From contig DAVH01000022.1 in NCBI GenBank assembly GCA_002508545.1, positions 55,652 to 87,329 of the forward strand: a stretch of DNA of 31,678 bases, given 5' to 3'. Shown here piece by piece: positions 7,367-14,613 of the stretch; position 1 is the first letter of the stretch; each line of letters starts with the position of its first letter. Below the pieces are notes generated by a model. That model was not told the DNA's origin and ran no database searches. It saw only the letters and a program-made list of their open reading frames with translations. The stretch is from Methanomassiliicoccus sp. UBA6 (GTDB taxonomy: Archaea; Thermoplasmatota; Thermoplasmata; Methanomassiliicoccales; Methanomassiliicoccaceae). A program made the position numbers and the translations under genes.

Positions 7367-8748
7367 GACATCGGTCCATCATTCGTTCCCGGCCCCGTCC
7401 GCTCCCCCAGGCAGGAGAGCGCCAGGCCCTTGGCGAAGTCGAGGTTGCTGCCGAAGTGCAGGTGCAGGTAGGAGGCGAGGGCGCTGCCCTTCACCATCCC
7501 GTCCCATGGGCCGACGATGCCCTTAGGCTTCGAGAGCCGGTAAGCGAACCGCTCCCCGCCGGGGGAGGCGACCCTCGAGTAATGGAAGACGTGGCCGCGG
7601 ACCCTGCCCCCGGCTGGGGACAGGACGCTGTCCGCGACGCACTCCGCCTCCACGTATCCCAGCGCCTGGAGCTTGGGGGTCATCTCGACCTCCGCGTCGA
7701 ACACCCCGGCCATCTCCCTCGCCCTACCGTCCTGCCCTTTCACCTTGCGGCACAGGTACATCAGGCCCCCGCACTCCGCATAGACCGGCGTTCCCTCCTT
7801 CATCCGCCTCAGCAGCGAGCTCCGCAGGGCATCGTTCGCCTCCATCGCATCCAGATGGAGCTCGGGGTACCCGCCGCCGAGGTAGTAGCCATCGGCGTCC
7901 GGCAGGTCCCCGTCGATCGGAGAGAATGTGGTGATGCTTGCACCGAGCGACCGCATAATGTCCAGGTTGTCCTCGTAGTAGAAGTTGAACGCGGCGTCCC
8001 TCGCCACTGCCAGCCGGAAGTTGCCCGATCTATCGATAGTCATCTCCTCGGCATGCTCCCACTCCGGGGCTCCGCGGGCGATGTCAAGAAGCATTTCCAG
8101 GTCCAGGTTGTCCTCGACCATCTTCCGGATCTCGTCATACCTTTCCCGGTTGTCGCTCTCCTTCGCCGGCACCAGCCCCAGGTGCCTGCTCTCCAGGCAT
8201 GCGTCCCTGTTCCGCGGAATGCCTCCCAGGCCGATCAGCCCCAGTCCTTCGATGGCCTCCTCCAGCATGCCCAGGTGATCCCGGCCGCCGACCTGGTTGA
8301 AGATCACCCCTCTGACGTCCACTGCGGGATCGAAGGTCTTGAAGCCCTTGGCCACCGCTCCCGCGCTCCTGGAGCACGACCGGGCATCGATCACCAGGAT
8401 GACCGGGCATCGCAGCCGCTTGGCCAAGAAGGCCGAGCTGCCTTCCTCACTTCTCCCTCCCATGCCGTCGTACAGGCCCATCGAACCCTCGACCACGCTG
8501 ATGTCCGCCCCGGAGGACGCTCTGTGGAACGAAGTCGGCACCCAATCCGGAAACATCCAGGTATCGAGGTTCCTGGAGACTCGGTCCCCAGTCTCGTTGT
8601 GGTGCATGGGGTCCAGGAAGTCGGGCCCGTTCTTGAACGGCTGGACCTCAAGGCCCTTGGCCTTCAGGGCCAGAAGGATCCCGATGGTGATGGTCGATTT
8701 GCCCACCCCGCTCCTCTCTCCGGCAATCATTATCCTGGGACGGTCCAT
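7363..8748 (-). CDS. cbiA: Cobyrinate a,c-diamide synthase
   Basis: A 461-residue, glutamine- and ATP-dependent enzyme that amidates the a and c side chains of cobyrinic acid. The N-terminal half has the P-loop GERSGVGKST (residues 10-19) and VEGSMGLYDG. The C-terminal half is a glutamine amidotransferase with LGGGYPELH, the nucleophilic cysteine in YAECGGLMYL and GHVFHYS. The homologous Ni-sirohydrochlorin a,c-diamide synthase CfbB, of the F430 pathway, cannot be separated from CbiA by eye. Its place as the last gene of the cbi operon favours CbiA. GGTGA precedes the ATG by about five bases. The gene is convergent with hemD and shares its terminal CTAG. Confidence 0.9.
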   Translation of the reverse strand: MDRPRIMIAGERSGVGKSTITIGILLALKAKGLEVQPFKNGPDFLDPMHHNETGDRVSRNLDTWMFPDWVPTSFHRASSGADISVVEGSMGLYDGMGGRSEEGSSAFLAKRLRCPVILVIDARSCSRSAGAVAKGFKTFDPAVDVRGVIFNQVGGRDHLGMLEEAIEGLGLIGLGGIPRNRDACLESRHLGLVPAKESDNRERYDEIRKMVEDNLDLEMLLDIARGAPEWEHAEEMTIDRSGNFRLAVARDAAFNFYYEDNLDIMRSLGASITTFSPIDGDLPDADGYYLGGGYPELHLDAMEANDALRSSLLRRMKEGTPVYAECGGLMYLCRKVKGQDGRAREMAGVFDAEVEMTPKLQALGYVEAECVADSVLSPAGGRVRGHVFHYSRVASPGGERFAYRLSKPKGIVGPWDGMVKGSALASYLHLHFGSNLDFAKGLALSCLGERTGPGTNDGPMS

Positions 8749-8752
8749 GGGC

Positions 8753-9337
8753 TCACCCGTCCTTCACCAGGATGAGGGAATACAGCTTGGACGATACGCT
8801 GGGCAGGTGATCGGCCTTCCCGAAGGATATGGCCTCGTCCTCGTACCCCAGGTTCTCCAGCACGATAATCGTGCAGTCGATTCCCGCACTAGTCATCTCC
8901 TTAGCCAACGCTTCCAGGTCGAAGCCGGGCTCGGTGAGGACGAACGGGATCCTTCCCCTGGCCACCTCCTCGAGCATCTCCCTTATCGCGGCGTCCTGGT
9001 CCTTGCCGTGGGCGTCCACCACCACCGCCTTGGTCAACGGGAGGCGCAGGCGGGAGAAGGCGCACTGCATCGACGATATGCCCGGTACGACCTCATCCCC
9101 CAGGTGGCCCAGCCCGGCAAGCATGGGGTCCCCGGTCGACAGCAGGACAGCGTCCGAGGGAAGCTCGTCCAGGTGGGAGTAGTCCTTTATCCTGTTGACC
9201 TCGCACCCCGCGGGGATGTACTTCCTCACCATCTCGATGGCCCGCTCCGAGCCATAGACCTTGCTCGCCTTGCCCAGCCGGGAGATGGCGTCCATCGTCA
9301 GCATGCCCGGGCCGCAGCCGACCCCGATGACGATCAT
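8753..9337 (-). CDS. cbiE: Cobalt-precorrin-7 C5-methyltransferase
   Basis: A 194-residue SAM-dependent tetrapyrrole methylase. It has the family N-terminus VIGVGCGPGMLT, the STGDPMLAGLG loop, VVPGISSMQCAFSRL, and VDAHGKD (canonical CbiE has SxHGR here). It works with CbiT, which methylates and decarboxylates at C15. The ATG overlaps the cbiD stop codon (ATGA). A second gene of exactly the same length and clearly the same family lies at 14614-15198. This copy keeps the GxGxxPG loop and the HG motif, so it is the better candidate for the real pathway enzyme. Confidence 0.9.
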   Translation of the reverse strand: MIVIGVGCGPGMLTMDAISRLGKASKVYGSERAIEMVRKYIPAGCEVNRIKDYSHLDELPSDAVLLSTGDPMLAGLGHLGDEVVPGISSMQCAFSRLRLPLTKAVVVDAHGKDQDAAIREMLEEVARGRIPFVLTEPGFDLEALAKEMTSAGIDCTIIVLENLGYEDEAISFGKADHLPSVSSKLYSLILVKDG

Positions 9338-10341
9338 GGAACGCCCTCCATCACCTGTCCGGCCCTATCGATGATCACGATCCCGTGGCCAGGATACATG
9401 GATTTGAACCTGAGGACCGAGGAGCGGAGGACCTCAGGACCCTTCTCAGACATCACCAGCTCCTCCACGGTGCGGTATCCGCTCCCTTCCAGCACCGATG
9501 GGTCGATGAACTTGATGATCAGCGCGGGGAGGCCGAACAGCACGATCCCCTCTTTCCGGGACTCCATCGCCGCCTTGATGTTCGCCCCGACCAGGACGAC
9601 CTCCCGGTCCGGGTATCGCAGGCGGGCGAACCTCAGTCCCACCCTTCCCGTGGTGACCACGGCCTTCTCCGCCCTCTTGACCCGCTCGATCGAGTCCTGG
9701 CCGAGGTGGTCGTCCCACGGCTCCACGAACCCGGTCGAGCCGAGGACGGAGATGCCGCCGACGACGCCGATCCGGCCGTTGAGGGTCTTCAATGCTATCC
9801 TCGCCCCGTCCACCGCCTCAAGGTGCACCAGGGCGCCCGTCTCTCCCCTGGCCCGGCAGGCCTCGGAGATCGAAGAGAGTATGCACTCCAGGGCCGTGGT
9901 GCTGATGGCAGGCTCCCCCGCCCGATACCTCGGGGTGTCACGGTCCCAACGGCCGATGCCCGCGCCGACATCAAGCGCCGCCTGGGACTGGAACCTCACG
10001 AAGCTTGCCCGGAACTCGATGCCCGCGGTCACGTCATCAGGATAGTCGCCGGAATACTTGCGGCAAGAGGCCTTTCCGTTGCCGGCCTCGACATCGACCT
10101 GGACGGGGATCCCGGCCACCGTCCTCACTTCGACCGAACGAAGATCATCGGTGCCCAACGACGCGATCGCCGCCAGGCAGGCGGCCGCCGCGGTGGTCCC
10201 CGTGGTGAAACCCCTTTTCAGCACCTTGCCGTCGGAGGTGAGCACTGCCATTCCGCGGCTGACCAATTCGAGGTCGCCCTCATCGCGGCACAGCGAGACC
10301 CACGCTTCCGGATATTCATACCTGGATACTGGATCGATCAT
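9334..10341 (-). CDS. cbiD: Cobalt-precorrin-5B C1-methyltransferase
   Basis: A 335-residue CbiD-family enzyme that methylates C1 during anaerobic corrin synthesis; CbiD is unrelated to the other corrin methylases. It has the diagnostic RGFTTGTTAAAACLAAI near residue 43 and GSTGFVEPWDDHL in the middle. It also has RVGLRFARLRYPDREVVLVGANI and, near the C-terminus, VLFGLPALIIKFIDP. The first 40 residues before the TTGTTA motif are typical of archaeal members. The ATG comes one base after the cbiC stop, and its own stop overlaps the cbiE start. Confidence 0.93.
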   Translation of the reverse strand: MIDPVSRYEYPEAWVSLCRDEGDLELVSRGMAVLTSDGKVLKRGFTTGTTAAAACLAAIASLGTDDLRSVEVRTVAGIPVQVDVEAGNGKASCRKYSGDYPDDVTAGIEFRASFVRFQSQAALDVGAGIGRWDRDTPRYRAGEPAISTTALECILSSISEACRARGETGALVHLEAVDGARIALKTLNGRIGVVGGISVLGSTGFVEPWDDHLGQDSIERVKRAEKAVVTTGRVGLRFARLRYPDREVVLVGANIKAAMESRKEGIVLFGLPALIIKFIDPSVLEGSGYRTVEELVMSEKGPEVLRSSVLRFKSMYPGHGIVIIDRAGQVMEGVP

Positions 10342-10342
10342 C

Positions 10343-11005
10343 CTACCGTCTCTTCTCCGCGAACATGGTGATGATCTCGTTCATGGCCGCCACCGCCACC
10401 GGTGTTCCTCCGCGGGTCCCCTCGGTGGTGATGGACGGCAGGTCCAGCCTCCTCAGCTCCTCCTTGGACTCCGCGGCGTTGACGAACCCCACCGGGCAAC
10501 CGATGACCAATGCCGGCCTTATCCCCGTCGAGCTCATCTCGCACAGCGAGAGCAGGCACGACGGCGCGTTGCCGATGACCACGATCGAGCCGTTCAGCCT
10601 CTCGCCAAGCGCGAGCATCCCCGCGCTGGTGCGAGTGATGCCCTTGGCGGCGGCGATGTCCGCCCCGTGGTCCAGCAGGCAGTCCACCTTCGAACCGTGC
10701 CCCTTCTTCTGGATGCCGACCTGCACCATGCGTATGTCCGCGAAGATGGGGGCCGTCGCCTCCAGGGCGCCCAGCCCGGCCTCGACCGCTCCGTGCCGGA
10801 ACCTCATCAGCCCGGCCATGGTGAAGTCGCCCACGGCCACGGAGCAACGCTGTCGGATGCGGTCCTCCGGGCCGGCGTCGCCCACCGCCCGCCGGGCCAG
10901 CTGCCTGCTGCGTCTGGAGATGCTGTACCCCTCGGCGGTGTCAGCGCCCAGGTCAATATACGTACTTGCGGTGGTACCCTCTCGGCGTGATGATCCCTCT
11001 GACAT
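10343..11005 (-). CDS. cbiC: Cobalt-precorrin-8 methylmutase
   Basis: A 220-residue protein of the CbiC/CobH family, which moves a methyl group from C11 to C12 to give cobyrinic acid. It shows EGYSISRRSRQLA, APIFADIRMVQVGI, ITRTSAGMLAL, VVIGNAPSCLLSLCEM, ALVIGCPVGFVNAAESKEEL and TRGGTPVAVAAMN. At the place where CobH-type enzymes have the catalytic histidine (R-x-x-H-A-T-G-D) this protein reads RCSVAVGD, with Val56 instead. The ATG at 11005 is preceded by GGAGGGAGAGG. The start lies inside cbiH, giving an unusually long overlap of 53 bases. No later start codon keeps the conserved N-terminus. It ends with TAG. Confidence 0.9.
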   Translation of the reverse strand: MSEGSSRREGTTASTYIDLGADTAEGYSISRRSRQLARRAVGDAGPEDRIRQRCSVAVGDFTMAGLMRFRHGAVEAGLGALEATAPIFADIRMVQVGIQKKGHGSKVDCLLDHGADIAAAKGITRTSAGMLALGERLNGSIVVIGNAPSCLLSLCEMSSTGIRPALVIGCPVGFVNAAESKEELRRLDLPSITTEGTRGGTPVAVAAMNEIITMFAEKRR

Positions 11006-11711
11006 CCTCTCCCTCCATTAGTAGTCGTGTGCCCTCCCCGCCGATGATGACCATCGAGTGCATGTCCACTGCGCTGTCGTCATCATAGAGCGACCTCAGG
11101 TCGGTGACGGTAAAGCTCTCCCCCTCCCCCCGGTAGGCGTTCCGGACGATGCCCACCGGGGTGTCCGGCCTGGCGTGGCGGAGGCCGATCTCCAGCGCTT
11201 TCCTCAGGTTCCCTGGGCGGTTGTGGCTTCGTGGGTTGTACACCGCCATGGGGATCCCCATCTGGAATCCTAGGTCGAGCCTCTTCTCGATGACCTCCCA
11301 CGGGGTCAGGAGATCGCTGAGCGACATGACCAGGAAGTCGCTGGACAGCGGTGAGCCCAGGATCGACGCCGCGGCGGTGGCCGCGGTGACCCCGGGTATG
11401 ATCTTCACCTTCAGCCCGGGAGCCTCGCGCTGGGCGAGCTCGAGCACTATGCTGGCCATGCCGTAGACCCCGGCGTCCCCTCCGCTGACCATGGCCACCT
11501 TCGATCCGGCCGCCAGCTCAACGGCCTCCCTGGCCCGGTCGACCTCCTTGCCCATGTGGGAGTTGATCACCCTCTTCCCTTCCAGCAGCGGGGTCATCTG
11601 GTCCAGGTAGAACTTGTTCCCGATGACCACGTCCGCCTCGACGATGGCTCTTCGCGCCAAGGGGGTGAGATTGTCCAGGTCCCCCGGACCGATGCTGACG
11701 ACATAGAGCAT
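10953..11711 (-). CDS. cbiH: Cobalt-precorrin-3B C17-methyltransferase
   Basis: A 252-residue tetrapyrrole methylase that contracts the ring while methylating C17. Motifs are LYVVSIGPGDLDNLTPLARRAI, VAMVSGGDAGVYGMA, IIPGVTAATAAASILGSPLSSDF and AVYNPRSHNR, the last being typical of CbiH/CobJ. The ATG at 11711 fits the family N-terminus. An in-frame ATG at 11747 would add 12 residues (MSPSPSQDESKG) and has an AGGAGAG nine bases before it, so it may be the true start; it would overlap the end of cbiG. The 3' end overlaps cbiC by 53 bases. Confidence 0.92.
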   Translation of the reverse strand: MLYVVSIGPGDLDNLTPLARRAIVEADVVIGNKFYLDQMTPLLEGKRVINSHMGKEVDRAREAVELAAGSKVAMVSGGDAGVYGMASIVLELAQREAPGLKVKIIPGVTAATAAASILGSPLSSDFLVMSLSDLLTPWEVIEKRLDLGFQMGIPMAVYNPRSHNRPGNLRKALEIGLRHARPDTPVGIVRNAYRGEGESFTVTDLRSLYDDDSAVDMHSMVIIGGEGTRLLMEGEDVRGIITPRGYHRKYVY

Positions 11712-11721
11712 CCCTTTGGAT

Positions 11722-12588
11722 TCATCTTGCGATGGCGATGGTGACATTTCCGTATGCTCTCCTTTTCATTACGATCTCTTTCCTCTTTGCCAGCGCCAGG
11801 GCCGATGGCTCGGCCACTCCCACCAGGCCGATGAGCTCGGCCTTGGATGGCGCTTCGACCGGCTGGGAGTTGATGGTCTCGTCGTCGACAAGGAACAGCC
11901 GCCCTCCGATCTCCCGGACCGCGGCCAGCAGTCCGGCCTCGTCGGCCTTCTTCACCGTGGAGGTATATGCCAGCACATCATCTCCGGAGATGTCCGAGCA
12001 TGCCAGGGCATCCCTCACCGCTTCCTTGATCTCGGCGGCGGTGGTCCCTCGGTTGCACCCGATGCCCACCACATACTCGCCCTTCGACGAGAGCACTGAT
12101 ACCCCGGAGGACGCTATGACCACCGCCGGGCCGTCGATGCGGTAGACCGGTACATCCCCATGGAGGAAGGCCTTGTTGACCTCGACCGTCGATGCCTTGT
12201 TCACCACCTCCAGGCCGTGCCTTGATGCGATCTCCTCCACCGAGTCCTTCCCCAGAGCGTCGGTGGCGGTGGAGATGACCGGCGTGAGGCCATGACATGC
12301 CAGTCTCCGGGCGATCTCGTTGCCGCCATGATGCCCGCCGAGCAGGGGAACGCAGAACTTCATGTCCGGCGTCACCACGATCACCGCGGGGTCGACCCAC
12401 TTGCCCTGTAGCAGGGAAGATATCCTCCGGACCACGATGCCCGTGGCCGTGATCGCCACGATGCCCTCGTACTTGGAGAACGCCTCGGCGAACGCATCAT
12501 CGGAATACTCGACGATCTCCGACCCCAGCCATCCAGCGATCCTCTCGGCCTGCTGGGGATGACCGGTGTGGATAACGACCGTTCTCAT
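11722..12588 (-). CDS. cbiG: Cobalt-precorrin-5A hydrolase
   Basis: A 288-residue CbiG protein, which opens the delta-lactone of cobalt-precorrin-5A and releases the C20 carbon as acetaldehyde. The N-terminal domain has AITATGIVVRRISSLLQGKW and VPLLGGHHGGNEIAR, and the C-terminal domain has VVGIGCNRGTTAAEI. The ATG overlaps the cbiF stop (ATGA). Its frame is open further upstream inside cbiF, but the family begins at MRTVVIHTGH. It is a free-standing protein here; in some organisms CbiG is fused to CbiH, the next gene. Confidence 0.93.
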   Translation of the reverse strand: MRTVVIHTGHPQQAERIAGWLGSEIVEYSDDAFAEAFSKYEGIVAITATGIVVRRISSLLQGKWVDPAVIVVTPDMKFCVPLLGGHHGGNEIARRLACHGLTPVISTATDALGKDSVEEIASRHGLEVVNKASTVEVNKAFLHGDVPVYRIDGPAVVIASSGVSVLSSKGEYVVGIGCNRGTTAAEIKEAVRDALACSDISGDDVLAYTSTVKKADEAGLLAAVREIGGRLFLVDDETINSQPVEAPSKAELIGLVGVAEPSALALAKRKEIVMKRRAYGNVTIAIAR

Positions 12589-13304
12589 GAGTACAGCACC
12601 GACCGGTGGTATCGGGTCATGGGGTCCACGATGCCGCCGATGATGATGAGGGCGGTCTTGTGGATGCCAGCGTCCTTGGCCTTCTGGGCGATGTCCCCCA
12701 CGCATCCCCGCACGATCTTCTGGTCCGGCCACGACGCGTGGTAGATGACCGCCGCGGGAGTGTCCCGGGGACAGCGCAGCTTATCCACGATGGCCGACAG
12801 CTTGTCGGTACCCAGGAAGATGACCATGGACGTCCCGGCCTCGGAGAGCCGGGCGATATCATCCTCATCCAAGGTCTCTCCGGCCGGCCGGGTTATGATG
12901 AGCGATTCCGAGACGCCCTTCAGGGTATACTGGGTCTTCAGGGCCGCGGAGGCGGCGAACAGCGAGCTCACCCCGGGCACGATCCTCACTTCCACACCCT
13001 GCCGCTCCAGCTCGGCGATCTGCTCGACGATGGAACCGTACAGGGCAGGGTCGCCGCTGTGCAGCCGCACCACCTGCTTGCCCTCCCTGGCGGCGTCGAC
13101 CATCACCGGTACCATCTCCTCCACGCTCATCCCCCAGCTGTCCAGCTTGACCTTCGCTCCGGAACGCTCCACAAGTGCGGGGTTGACAAGCGACCCAGCG
13201 TAGATGAGGACGTCAGCGCCCACCAGCAGCTGGTTGCCCTTCAATGTGATCAGCTCGGGATCCCCCGGGCCGGCGCCCACGAACCACACCACCGGCGTCT
13301 CCAA
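12585..13304 (-). CDS. cbiF: Cobalt-precorrin-4 C11-methyltransferase
   Basis: A 239-residue tetrapyrrole methylase that adds the C11 methyl group. It shows VWFVGAGPGDPELITLKG, IYAGSLVNPALV, VVRLHSGDPALYGSI, IVPGVSSLFAASAAL and the C-terminal LIIIGGIVDP. The start is a TTG at 13304, supported by a textbook GGAGGTG ending five bases before it; the family N-terminus leaves little room for any other choice. It begins one base after the cbiL stop and overlaps the cbiG start by four bases. Confidence 0.93.
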   Translation of the reverse strand: METPVVWFVGAGPGDPELITLKGNQLLVGADVLIYAGSLVNPALVERSGAKVKLDSWGMSVEEMVPVMVDAAREGKQVVRLHSGDPALYGSIVEQIAELERQGVEVRIVPGVSSLFAASAALKTQYTLKGVSESLIITRPAGETLDEDDIARLSEAGTSMVIFLGTDKLSAIVDKLRCPRDTPAAVIYHASWPDQKIVRGCVGDIAQKAKDAGIHKTALIIIGGIVDPMTRYHRSVLYS

Positions 13305-13305
13305 A

Positions 13306-13917
13306 TCAGCACCTCCGGGCGAACATGACGCTCATGTAGTCGCTCCGCTCCGGGAGCTCATCGCCGTGATACACCTTCTCGCCGTCAAGATACATCCTCT
13401 CCACCAGATGGAACTCGGAGTAGCCTCGGGCCCGGAGGTCGGCCATGGTCTCCCTGGGAGAGCGGACCTTAAGCAGCACCAGGCACTCGTCGTCCGAGCC
13501 GTCGGTCACCCGGAGCCCGGAGTTGACGGCGATCTTGGCCCTGGAAGCGAAAGCGGTGATCGAGCTGATGCCGGGCTCGACCGAGATCTCGATATCCGGG
13601 TAGCGCTCTTTGATAACATCGCACTGCCGCGAGAAGGTCGAGAAGAAGTTAGGATCACCGATTATGCCCAGGACAGCAGTGCCGTTCCGGGCGACCGCGG
13701 CGATGCGGTCGGCATTGCGCTCAAGGGCCTGCCGTATCTCGTCCTCGTCGTAGACCATGGGGAACTCCAGTACGGTGGGTTCGCAATGCTCGATCACCAG
13801 TTCCCTGGCCATCTTACCAGGGACGAACACCGCGTCGGCCGATCGCAGAAGCTTCACCGCCTTTACGGTCAGAAGGTCCTTGTCGCCCGGCCCCAGACCT
13901 ACGCCAATAAGCATCAT
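13306..13917 (-). CDS. cbiL: Cobalt-precorrin-2 C20-methyltransferase
   Basis: A 203-residue SAM-dependent methylase that methylates C20 of cobalt-sirohydrochlorin, the first dedicated corrin step after metal insertion. It has LIGVGLGPGDKDLLTVKAVKLL, VFVPGKMARELV, VLGIIGDPNFFSTF and VEPGISSITAFASR; the phenylalanine-rich GDPNFFST loop is typical of CbiL/CobI. The ATG at 13917 overlaps the cbiT stop codon (ATGA); a second ATG follows immediately at 13914. The product is slightly short for the family (usually about 220-240) but is complete in motifs. Confidence 0.93.
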   Translation of the reverse strand: MMLIGVGLGPGDKDLLTVKAVKLLRSADAVFVPGKMARELVIEHCEPTVLEFPMVYDEDEIRQALERNADRIAAVARNGTAVLGIIGDPNFFSTFSRQCDVIKERYPDIEISVEPGISSITAFASRAKIAVNSGLRVTDGSDDECLVLLKVRSPRETMADLRARGYSEFHLVERMYLDGEKVYHGDELPERSDYMSVMFARRC

Positions 13918-14438
13918 CCCACCTCTCCAACGATGATGAACACCGGGTCGATCGGCTTGAACATGATGCTGCCCGCCAGATGATGGGAGCGACAGATCTG
14001 CACCTGGGTCGCTTCCTTGAATATATCCAGCTTGACCATGGTGTCGACCGCCTGGTTCATGGATTTCAGAAGCACGGTGTTCACGACGATGCGGCCGCGG
14101 ACCCGATCCTTCAGAAGGAGGAGCATGTCATGAAGGCGCCTGGTCCCGCCGACGAACGCCGCATCGAGCGGTTCACAGTCCTGGAGGAACTCCAGTCCAT
14201 CCTGTTGCCGGATTTCGACATTGGTCCGTCCCCAAGTACTGACGTTGACCCTCGATGCCTCCACCGCTTCCTTCCTGACATCTACGGCGTACACCTTGGA
14301 GGCTACCTCGCCCATCGCCATCGCCACCTTGCCGGTGCCGCAGCCGATGTCCGCGACCACGTCCCCTTTCTTGATGCCTAGTTTCTGTAGCGAAACGGCC
14401 ATGACCTCGTCCTGGGTCGGCCCGCCTTTGAACCTCAT
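13914..14438 (-). CDS. cbiT: Cobalt-precorrin-6B C15-methyltransferase (decarboxylating)
   Basis: A 174-residue Rossmann-fold methyltransferase that methylates C15 and removes the C12 acetate carboxyl group. The SAM site VADIGCGTGKVAMAMGE covers about residues 28-44, and the N-terminal GGPTQDEV is typical of CbiT. It is the first gene of the nine-gene corrin operon. The ATG at 14438 was chosen from homology. A TATA box centred at 14465 is 27 bp upstream, so the transcript probably starts at or within a few bases of the ATG (leaderless). Two copies of the GTTGGAT operator flank that TATA box. Confidence 0.93.
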   Translation of the reverse strand: MRFKGGPTQDEVMAVSLQKLGIKKGDVVADIGCGTGKVAMAMGEVASKVYAVDVRKEAVEASRVNVSTWGRTNVEIRQQDGLEFLQDCEPLDAAFVGGTRRLHDMLLLLKDRVRGRIVVNTVLLKSMNQAVDTMVKLDIFKEATQVQICRSHHLAGSIMFKPIDPVFIIVGEVG

Positions 14439-14441
14439 CAA

Positions 14442-14459
14442 TTGGAGATATCATCCAAC
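14442..14459. promoter_or_regulatory. Operator-like palindrome, site 2a (cbiT promoter, downstream of TATA)
   Basis: On the minus strand the sequence is GTTGGATGATATCTCCAA. The arms match at TTGGA/TCCAA with a seven-base centre, the same geometry as the site at 774-791. It lies between the cbiT TATA box and its start codon, covering the expected transcript start, a classic position for a repressor. Confidence 0.8.
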
Positions 14460-14470
14460 AGATATATAAG
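14460..14470 (-). promoter_or_regulatory. TATA box for the cbiT operon
   Basis: The minus strand reads CTTATATATCT. Its centre is about 27 bp from the cbiT ATG at 14438, as expected for a leaderless archaeal transcript. It occupies exactly the 11 bases between two operator-like palindromes. Confidence 0.75.
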
Positions 14471-14488
14471 ATGGAAATAGCATCCAAC
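14471..14488. promoter_or_regulatory. Operator-like palindrome, site 2b (cbiT promoter, upstream of TATA)
   Basis: On the minus strand the sequence is GTTGGATGCTATTTCCAT. The half GTTGGAT is intact and the other half (TTCCAT) matches at TCCA only. Its centre is 29 bp from that of site 2a, close to three helical turns, which would place two bound proteins on the same face of the DNA around the TATA box. Confidence 0.72.
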
Positions 14489-14560
14489 TGCACCCCCTCT
14501 CTGGTGCTGTCCGGCCAGGCGACGGGGTGTCCCGTTCCGATGATTTTCTGTACGTAAAAC

Positions 14561-14570
14561 AGTATATAGG
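14561..14570 (+). promoter_or_regulatory. TATA box for the second cbiE gene
   Basis: AGTATATAGG is about 48 bp before the ATG at 14614. It predicts a start near 14590 and a short leader with GGGGAG about ten bases before the ATG. It is roughly 75 bp from operator site 2b, so shared control with the cbiT operon is possible but less direct. Confidence 0.5.
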
Positions 14571-14613
14571 CCCGGGGTCCAATAAAGATGGAAAGAGTGG
14601 GGAGACCGATGGC

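Noticed and set aside
11722..11747. CbiG-CbiH fusion or frameshift, because the two frames overlap near 11722-11747
   Set aside because: Each protein has its own complete family ends and start signals; the overlap only reflects an alternative upstream ATG for cbiH.
14459..14613. Cobalamin riboswitch upstream of the cbi genes
   Set aside because: The region is too short and lacks a B12-box-like sequence; promoter elements and palindromes explain it. The same holds for the cobO and cbiM upstream regions.
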